Positions 57,389 to 64,000 of a stretch of 64,000 nucleotides of DNA are shown piece after piece (the first letter of the stretch is position 1; every line of letters starts with the position of its first letter). Source of the stretch: Gaeumannomyces sp. JS-464 (lineage: Eukaryota > Ascomycota > Sordariomycetes > Magnaporthales > Magnaporthaceae). The notes under the pieces are model-generated. The model saw nothing but the letters and a program-made list of their open reading frames with translations. It did not search any database and was not told where the DNA came from. The stretch spans positions 8,618,001-8,682,000 of the forward strand of contig NGZR01000001.1 of NCBI GenBank assembly GCA_002197995.1. The letters are read 5' to 3'. Both the position numbers and the translations under genes were made by a program.

Positions 57389-58347
57389 TTAAAAGGAACT
57401 AATGTATTTAGCTAAGGTTAGGTGCATAAACCTTACCTACCTCGCATTACCTACCTTGTATTACCTACCCTGTACTTTTGTGGATCTGCGCATAAGGTCG
57501 GCCTATAGCGTGCTACAACGCCTAAGTTAGCCGCTGTGGGGCTACCTGATTTACTTACCCTGCACGCGCTAAAGCAGGGGTGAAAATTGCACAAGATAAA
57601 TTTGGAGGCCCAACGCAAAGATGGCTTTGTTAGCCGTGGGCCGATTTTTTAATTTCCTCATACAAAATAATTTTTCGGAAAATCGCGTGCGGCACCGGAA
57701 CCCCTTTGGGCGGGGGCTTGCGGGATCGATGTCGAAAGGTATATAAAAAAGTCGAGTTGGCGACCCCTCCCTGCAATACAAGCCTGTACCACCCACTAAG
57801 CTTAGGGCCCTGCCAGCACTACTTGTAGTGCTTAACAGGGCCCGTACCAACTAAACGTAACCCTGTTAGTTACTGTGATTAGCGCAAGCACGCCTTAATT
57901 GAAACTTTATATTTTTACAATAACTTACATATTTTCCTATTAGGCACGTAACCGTGCTTTAATAGGGCCGTTTTAACCCTTTTTTTTAAGTTTAAACACC
58001 TCGCACTTTTTGCGCGTTTGCCTTTATGCATGCTAGTCGTAACACTAGTGCTACACGCGATTTTCCTAAAAATTATTTTGTATAGGGAAATTAAAAAATT
58101 AACTTACGGCTATTAAAACCGTTTTTGCGTTAGGTTTTTAAATTTAACTTGTGCGTTTTTCACCCTTGTTTTAGCGCGTGCAAAGTAGGTAAATTAAGTA
58201 GTCCCACAGCGGTAAACTTAAGCGTTGTAACACGTTATAAACCGACCTTGTGCATAAATTTACAAAAGTATAAGGTAGGTAATACAAGGTAGGCAGTGTG
58301 GGGTAAGTAGGGTTTGTACACCCAACTTTAGCTAAATACATTAGTTT
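57388..58347. mobile_element. Element with long (nearly 200-bp) terminal inverted repeats
   Basis: The left arm (about 57,388-57,590) and the right arm (about 58,147-58,347) are inverted copies: GTTAAAAGGAACTAATGTAT at the left end against GTTAAAAAAAACTAATGTAT on the opposite strand at the right end. Later matches are TACCTTGTATTACCTACC, GCACAAGGTCGG-like and GCACGCGCTAAA segments. The right arm carries C to T and G to A changes and the left arm does not. The 550-bp interior has no convincing frame. It could be a MITE-like or foldback DNA transposon. Its left end directly adjoins the LINE target duplication. Confidence 0.75.
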
Positions 58348-59533
58348 TTTTTAACAGCTCGGCACGTTTAACTAAAAGTAATTTACTAAAAGGAAAAAAA
58401 GCGAGCAAGTTAAAGTTTAAATTAATTTTAAACGTCGTTTAATTAAAAAAACAAAAAAAACCGGATAAAACGAAATCGGCGGTTTAATAAGCCCTTTTTC
58501 AGCTTTTTTACACTCCACTTGTTTTAATTCCTTTATAGCGTTAATACCGCGCCAAATCGCGCGCATTTTTTTAAACCACATTTTTTTTTGTTTTTATAAA
58601 CGCTTAATGTAAACGCTTACCGTAAACAGTTTTTGCTTAATAACACGACGTTTTTTTAGCAGCTTTTAATTCGGCTTTTAATTTCGCGTATTGCTAGTTA
58701 ATAAAACGGAATTGCTTAAAACAAAGGCTAAAAACGTTATAACGCGAACGATTTTGCCGAATACATTTTATATACCGTAACGAATTTTTAAAAAACACCT
58801 CGCAAAAAGGGCGATTTACAGCTTTATACGAAAAACAAAAAGGCATTTTTATAAAAAAGTTAAAAAGCGCGGATAAAAAGTTATCGCAACGAATTGCTAA
58901 ACGCGTAATTATAAAGCGACGTTTTTACACTCGACCAATTATTTTCGTTAGCAAAAAAAAGGATGGGAAATAGTAAAAAAGGAAAATACTTACTATTAAC
59001 AAAAAAACGAAGCGGTAAAAACAATTAAAAGGATTTGGTTTAAAAAAAAAACCTAATATTACAATTAAAGCCAAAAGTGGTAAGGTTTGGAAAAAAGTAA
59101 AACGCTAAAAAACGGCGGCCTAAAAAACGAGCTTTTTACCCCGTACTTAGCCTGGCTAAAGTTATATAACAGTAAGGTAATATGTTTAATAGGTTTGTTA
59201 AACGACATAGCAAATATAACAACCATAACGCTAAATAATATAACTAATATATTTGCTATATAATATAACAAACATTGCACGTATAGCATTCGCTATATGT
59301 GCTAAATAAAAGGATTATATAAAAGGAAAAATTTTCTTTATGTTAAATAGTTCGATTAAAATATTAGTATTAGTTAATTTAAGTTAGCTTTTAAGCATCT
59401 TTTAAAATAAGCAATTAAAAGCTGTTTTTTAACCTTTTTAAAGTTTACTTTTAAACCTTAACTACTGTTACTATTTAGTCCACTTTTAAAGCGTTTTACT
59501 TTAAAAGCAAAACTTTTTAATTGTAACACGAGG
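58348..59533. other. AT-rich RIP-mutated DNA, possible transposase remnant
   Basis: Strongly AT-rich. On the plus strand 58,750-59,130 gives Lys/Arg-rich text (SQRIAKRVIIKRRFYTR, KKRRPKKRA) like the basic C-terminus of a pogo transposase. It might be the continuation of the fragment at 55,803, but this is weak. No intact gene. Confidence 0.4.
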
Positions 59534-59935
59534 TTGCTGGTATAACAGTAAATGCCACACTTGAAAACCACTTTAACCGAGCTAGTTGTTTAAACAATTT
59601 TAAAAATTAGCTTAGCAAACGATTCGAACGAACCGGATTAATAAACGACTTTAATCGCGCTGTTAAAATTACTAATATAACGGTAAACGCTACATTTTAA
59701 AACTACTTTAAACGAGCTACTTATTTAAATAACTTTGGAAATTTGCTTAGCATGCGATTTAAACGAACCGGATTTATAAACGATTTTAATCGCGCCGTTA
59801 AGGTTACTAATATAGCGGTAAATGCCATACTTTAAAACCATTCCGACCAAGCTAGCCGTTTAAATAACTTTGGAAATTAGCTTGGCAGCCGATTCGAACG
59901 GACTGGATTAATGGACGACTTAAATCGTTCGCTTT
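59534..59935 (+). repeat. Tandem repeat, 135-bp period, three units
   Basis: Unit starts at 59,534, 59,669 and 59,804 (TTGCTGGTATAACAG, TTACTAATATAACGG, TTACTAATATAGCGG). Each contains GATTCGAACGAACCGGATTA-like and AGCTAG...TTTAAATAAC segments. The units differ mostly by transitions and the third, nearest the gene region, is least AT-rich. Confidence 0.85.
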
Positions 59936-59947
59936 CATTACATAAAA

Positions 59948-59966
59948 AAAGCTAGTCCTGCTATAT

Positions 59967-60000
<34 letters not shown>

Positions 60001-60023
60001 TTCATTCGCATTCGACTAGCTTT
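59948..60023. repeat. Poly-C tract of 32 bases inside a 10-bp inverted repeat
   Basis: C32 at 59,968-59,999. AAAGCTAGTC at 59,948-59,957 and its exact complement GACTAGCTTT at 60,014-60,023 flank it. On the other strand it is G32, able to form four-stranded structures. It marks the boundary between the AT-rich block and the gene region. Confidence 0.85.
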
Positions 60024-60654
60024 GCGTACCGCTAACATCCTCGCATTATAAAAAAAACTGGGACAAATCGAGCCAATTATTATAGGAAGCCGTAAAACTC
60101 CTTCCTATTATAAACCCGCGGTTTTTAAACCATACTAATAAGCAGCATATGCTAGCGGATTCCGCAGGCTTAGCTTCGATAGCGGCCGTTACGGCCCTAA
60201 ATGCGGGGAAAAAAAGCCTTTTACGCTTACCTCCAGGTGCATATCCCGTTGTCGAGTCTCCGTCTGAATCGACTCCGGCATCCATGATACTCGCTAGGCG
60301 GAGATGATCATCTTATTTCGCGCCCTTCTTTTCCTATCGCGGCTGCAAATATATCAGGCCGAGCAAATACGCAGGGATTGAAAAAAGCAAGGCTTCTATA
60401 GCTGGCCGGCGTATTCGGGTATAAAATGCATCCAGCCAGATGGATATCTGCAGAGATTAAAAGAATAACAAGACGACGACACAAGTCGAATATAAAAAAG
60501 GGGAATCCCATAACCATATCACACAAGTTTGTCCATGAACCAGGCCCCTGCCGCCTTCCCATTTAACTCCCTCAAAATGCATAAAAAGCTCCTCCTTCCC
60601 TGTTGACCGGAGAATCCTGATATCCTGGTAACTAGCCGGCCCACTGTGCTTCCC
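60024..60654 (-). other. Region downstream of the Zn2Cys6 gene
   Basis: Probably 3' UTR and spacer. A 79-codon minus-strand frame at 60,046-60,285 starts MDAGVDSDGDSTTGYAPGGK; it contains a GTAAGC donor-like site but no usable acceptor and no motif. A second frame at 60,308-60,562 has no motif either. Neither is called as a gene. Confidence 0.4.
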
Positions 60655-63600
60655 CTAATGACCCTGGTTGTTCTGCAGTAGGCTGTACAGGGCATCGCTC
60701 GCCTCTATAGTGCCGTACGTGTTGCCCTGCAGGTTCATCGAGCGGTGCTGCTGCTGCTGCTGTTGCTGCTGCTGGGCGTACGAGCTCGAGTCCCCCGGCA
60801 TGCGTCGCCCCGTAAGCGCCGTTGGCCGAGGACTGCTGCAAGTTGGCCGCACCATACCCGCCGTTGCTGCTGTTAGAAGCGTTGAACCCGTACCAGCTCT
60901 GCTGCTGCTGCTGTGTTTGCTGCTGCTGTTGCTGCTGCTGATGGTTGGAGGAGGCATGTTGCTGCGGCTGCTGCAGATAGGACCCATAGCCTTGCTGCTG
61001 CTGCTTTTGCTGCTGCTGCTGTTGCTGCTGTTGTTGTTGATGGCGCTGTGGCTGCGCTTGTTGCTGGACCTGCGGAACTTGATGGTGTTGCTGTTGCTGC
61101 TGATGGTACGAGGCCCGGCTTGCGCTTCTGGTGTGGGGAGAATTTGATGGCGGCCGCACGCTGAATCCCTGGAGGGCCGGTGAGTTTGACGTTCCAGGAT
61201 GGGCGTGTCTGCTATTCGACGGTGCGCTCGTTGTGGCGTTCGTGTTCGTGTTGTACACCTGAGAGCTGCGGGTCTGGGTTGTTTGGCTCGGCCACTGGCT
61301 GGTGTTATTAGCACCGGCGGTGGTATACGAGCCAGACACGGCCGCTTGGGTGACAGTGTTCGAGTACGACTGCGACGCGTGAGAGCGAGTGTTGTAGCCA
61401 CTCGTGTCGTAGTTATAGGTGGAGGTCGCGGTCGAAGCGGGTTGGTTCGAATATGGCGTGTATGCGATGCCCGCATTGCTTTGGTCGGCGGCAGTCGTCG
61501 CCGTACTGTTGGTGGTGTTCAGGTTGTAGTATTGCGCATAGGGGTCCTGTACCGACGCTCCAGTGGAGGCACTAGTTGCCGCAGCTGTCGAGGACCCGTA
61601 AGCTGACACGTCAGTCGCTGTTGCTTGGGTTTGTTGTTGCTGTTGTTGGTGCTGCTGGTGCTGCTGATGTTGTTGCTGTCGGTCTCGCGAGGAGCCCTGG
61701 ACTGCGTGTGCGTTACGACTCAATGGCCTTTGACTCTGCCTCGATCTTGACCTGGACGGGCTGCGCAATAGACGCGAGACGGGCTGCTGACATGTCTGCA
61801 TCTCGGGCGACGGCTGACTTTGCCGCTGCGCTGTCGCCTGGGGCAAAGCCGGAACATCGGGCAACCCGTGGTGCGTTATGGCCTGAGACGCATAATCTGT
61901 AGCCGGTAACGATGTGCGGGATCTTGTGCGCATGTGGTAACCAAGGGCTGCTGCAGCAGTAGAATCGGCAGTCAGAAGGGTCGATGTCATGGACGCCGCT
62001 GACGAAACGGGAAGATGCCAACCGGCAGAGGACGAAGATGCTGTAGCCTCCACAGCTGCTGGTTGCACGGCTGCCGTCTGTGAGCGCTGTCCTGTTGGCA
62101 AGCTGTGACGACCACTACTGTTGCGGGTAACGCGGATCATTGGCTGCTGAGTAGGCTCGACATGTTGGACGTGATGGACCTCAGGTACCGGCTCAACAGG
62201 GGCAGGTTCCTCCGTAACCTGGATAGAAGTGTGATCCACATAACCTCCGAGGTCCTGAGGAAATGCAAGCCCAGTTGTCGTCGGAACTGTTTCCTCGACT
62301 TGGTGCTGATAGGTCGATAAGTCAGGGGCGGCAGCTTGGTTCCAACCATTTGTAGTTCTTGGCTGACCAAAGCCAGGGGAGGGGAGATCGTCGGGCTCCT
62401 CTTCTTCCTCCTCCAGCTCCTGAGTCTGCCCCTCCTGTTCCTGAACCGGCTCTTCCTGCTCCGCTTTCTTTTCCGGCTCATCATGCTTTTGTTGTACTTG
62501 GATTTCCTCCTCAGCTTCAGGAGATTCTGGGACAAACTTGTCCGATTTTTGACCCCTGGGACCCTTTGTCTGCTGAATCTGATAAACGCACTCCATGCCC
62601 TCGGCCTGGCACTCGCTGCAGCTCGGCTTGTTCTTGGAGCACTAAACGGACGGTAATGTCAGCACGGCCGTTCATGATTTAGAAGTGTGGCTGGTGGGAG
62701 AAAAGGAAGGGATGCATGTCAAAATCCCAAAACGCACCTTGATATTCCTATCCCTGCACCCATCACATTTTCCTCGTGTGAGTTTTGGCGGCTTGGCCTT
62801 GGACGGAGTCCCTTCTTCGGCGCTAGCCTCGGCACCAGCCCCGGACTTGCGAGGCCTGCGCCTTTTGTTAGCCGAGTCGGCCGTCCCGGGCGTAGGGGAA
62901 GCCTCCACGGAGCTGCTAGAGTCAAGGCTGGCTGGCCTGTGCATCATTGGGAGGATTGGGATGGACGATCCTGAGCCGTTCCGCGCCGTACTTGACGAGC
63001 ATAGCCAGCGACTCCCGCTGCAATTCGGGTGACTGGTTCGAAAAGATATCGAACTGCTCCTCCGACAGGGTTGCGGGGTCGATGCCGTTGCGCGAGAGCA
63101 GATTGTTAGCCACTTCCCGGCGCCTGGTCGCCTCGCCTGGCGGGAGGTTGAGGAGTGCCCCGCCAGGCCCGACAGCCACCGTGTCCGCGTCGGGGTTTGC
63201 AGCAGGAGCGGCATCAGCGGCCGCCGGCTGGCTCTCGGCCGGAGTCTTTGGCTTTTTGGGCTTCGACGGTCGCTTCTTCTTGGGCGTCTTGGCCGGGGTA
63301 CCGTCCGTAACAGCCCCGTCCTCCGCGCCCTCTGCGCCTTCGCCGCCGTCCTGTTGATGTGCATTCTTCTGGCTTTTCCTCCTCTTCTTCTTTTGAGGCG
63401 ATGCTCCTTCGGCTCCCTCTGCCGCCCCATCCAGTGGACGCTTGTGCGCGACCGGCTCCGGGGGCGGGGTGAAAAAGTCCAGCAGCTCGCCCACAGTCTT
63501 GTGCAGCGGAGTGTGGTGGTACTTGATCTCGATCTGCTTGGCCTGCCTGTTGAAGACGATGGTCACAGCGCCGCGACAATCGAAGGCGGGCCTGCTCATG

Positions 63601-64000
63601 TTGATAGCGTCCTGGCCGTCCCTGCCGCTGGACAGGCCGACGACGGGCAGGGCGGCGCCCTTGGCGTACTGGCGCTTCCATTCCTGCAGAGAGTCCTTGC
63701 ACAAGAACTCAAACGTCCAGCCGGCGGGGGCGCGAGAGATGCTCCGAGGGGTCCACGAGGTGCCGATCTCGTTGGCGGGCGACAGGGCGGCCATGATGTT
63801 CTTGGCGGCGGCGCGCTGCAGGAACGGGTTGTCCTGGGGCTGGTTGGCGATGGCGTCGTGGGCGCGGATGGGGCGCTGGTAGGAGCCATTGCCCAGGGCC
63901 AGGATCTGTGGCGAGCCGCCAGAGAGGCGCATGCCACCCAGCGATGGGTCGAGCGCCGCGGCGGCTTCGAGGGCGGTATTCTCGGCGTCGGTCACGACCA
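60655..64000 (-). CDS. Zn2Cys6 transcription factor with long polyglutamine region, 5' partial
   Basis: The frame runs off the right edge, so the start is not in the window. The N-terminal part has a conserved-looking module (WTFEFLCKDSLQEWKRQYAK, AINMSRPAFDCRGAVTIVFN, IEIKYHHTPLHKTVGELLDF) and then basic KKKKRRKSQKN and KKKRPSKPKKPK tracts. Near 62,990-62,916 the frame changes, by a one-base indel or a 76-bp GT-AG intron. The zinc cluster follows, split by a sure intron (62,737-62,642: GTGCGT, CTGAC branch, TTTAG). CDGCRDRNIK joins CSKNKPSCSECQAEGMEC, giving C-x2-C-x6-C-x6-C-x2-C-x6-C exactly. Downstream come an acidic Glu/Gln stretch and a Gln-rich region with Ser/Thr/Tyr, a likely activation domain. 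At a five-C run (60,792-60,796) removing one base gives a natural end, DALYSLLQNNQGH, at 60,655. As it stands the frame ends at 60,632. A nuclear regulator; its targets are unknown. Confidence 0.88.

Noticed and set aside
57569..57850. 93-codon minus-strand frame in the long-TIR element
   Set aside because: No transposase motif, and its first part lies in the left inverted repeat. The interior seems noncoding.
59968..59999. Poly-C tract as a telomere or assembly gap
   Set aside because: There is no TTAGGG-type repeat and unique sequence continues on both sides. A masked gap would be N. It is kept as a real or artefactual homopolymer.
60668..61164. Plus-strand poly-Leu and poly-Ala open frames
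   Set aside because: They are the opposite strand of CAG repeats that encode polyglutamine in the Zn2Cys6 protein.

Overview
The window looks like a piece of a filamentous ascomycete (Pezizomycotina) chromosome. The evidence is a HET-domain gene, a fungal Zn2Cys6 transcription factor, short GT-AG introns, and AT-rich blocks of repeats carrying the mark of repeat-induced point mutation (RIP). In those blocks CpA/TpG is scarce, TpA is abundant, and the stop codons inside old reading frames are nearly all TAA/TAG where CAA/CAG is expected. I cannot name the species.

Layout. Positions 1 to about 46,000 are a nest of decayed transposons. They include two near-complete 7.6-kb Copia elements in opposite orientation (9,538-17,143 minus; 20,069-27,652 plus), a 5'-truncated third copy (17,144-19,096), a 7.2-kb Gypsy element with a perfect target duplication (28,156-35,366), parts of at least two other Gypsy families, two Fot1/pogo-type DNA transposons with intact terminal inverted repeats (4,946-6,772; 36,906-38,767), a young mosaic Copia derivative (39,142-41,115), several single LTRs, and copies of a short retroelement with variable microsatellite tails. 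Positions 46,000 to about 57,900 are of normal base composition. They hold four minus-strand loci: a secreted coiled protein (47,674-48,884), a small coiled-coil protein (50,152-50,748), an unresolved coding-like stretch (50,794-51,595) and a HET-domain gene (51,723-53,907). After these come a pogo-type transposase fragment, a LINE with a 15-bp target duplication, and an element with inverted repeats of nearly 200 bp. A second AT-rich block (57,900-59,940) ends in a 135-bp tandem repeat and a 32-C tract. From 60,655 to the right edge lies a long Zn2Cys6, polyglutamine-rich regulator on the minus strand, whose 5' end is outside the window.

How the parts relate. The host genes sit in a small gene island between RIP-mutated blocks, a setting where allorecognition (HET) and secreted-protein genes are often found. 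No operon-like or pathway relation between them is visible. Three of the four annotated host genes need one-base frame corrections at homopolymer runs. This suggests either uncorrected sequencing errors or recent decay, and should be settled before any of them is called a pseudogene.

Most unusual observation. The 3' region of the Copia family carries an ORF on the strand opposite to gag-pol. In one copy 260 codons stay in one frame, broken only by TAA/TAG codons of RIP type, and the product has a cysteine cluster. I regard this as the best candidate here for something poorly described.
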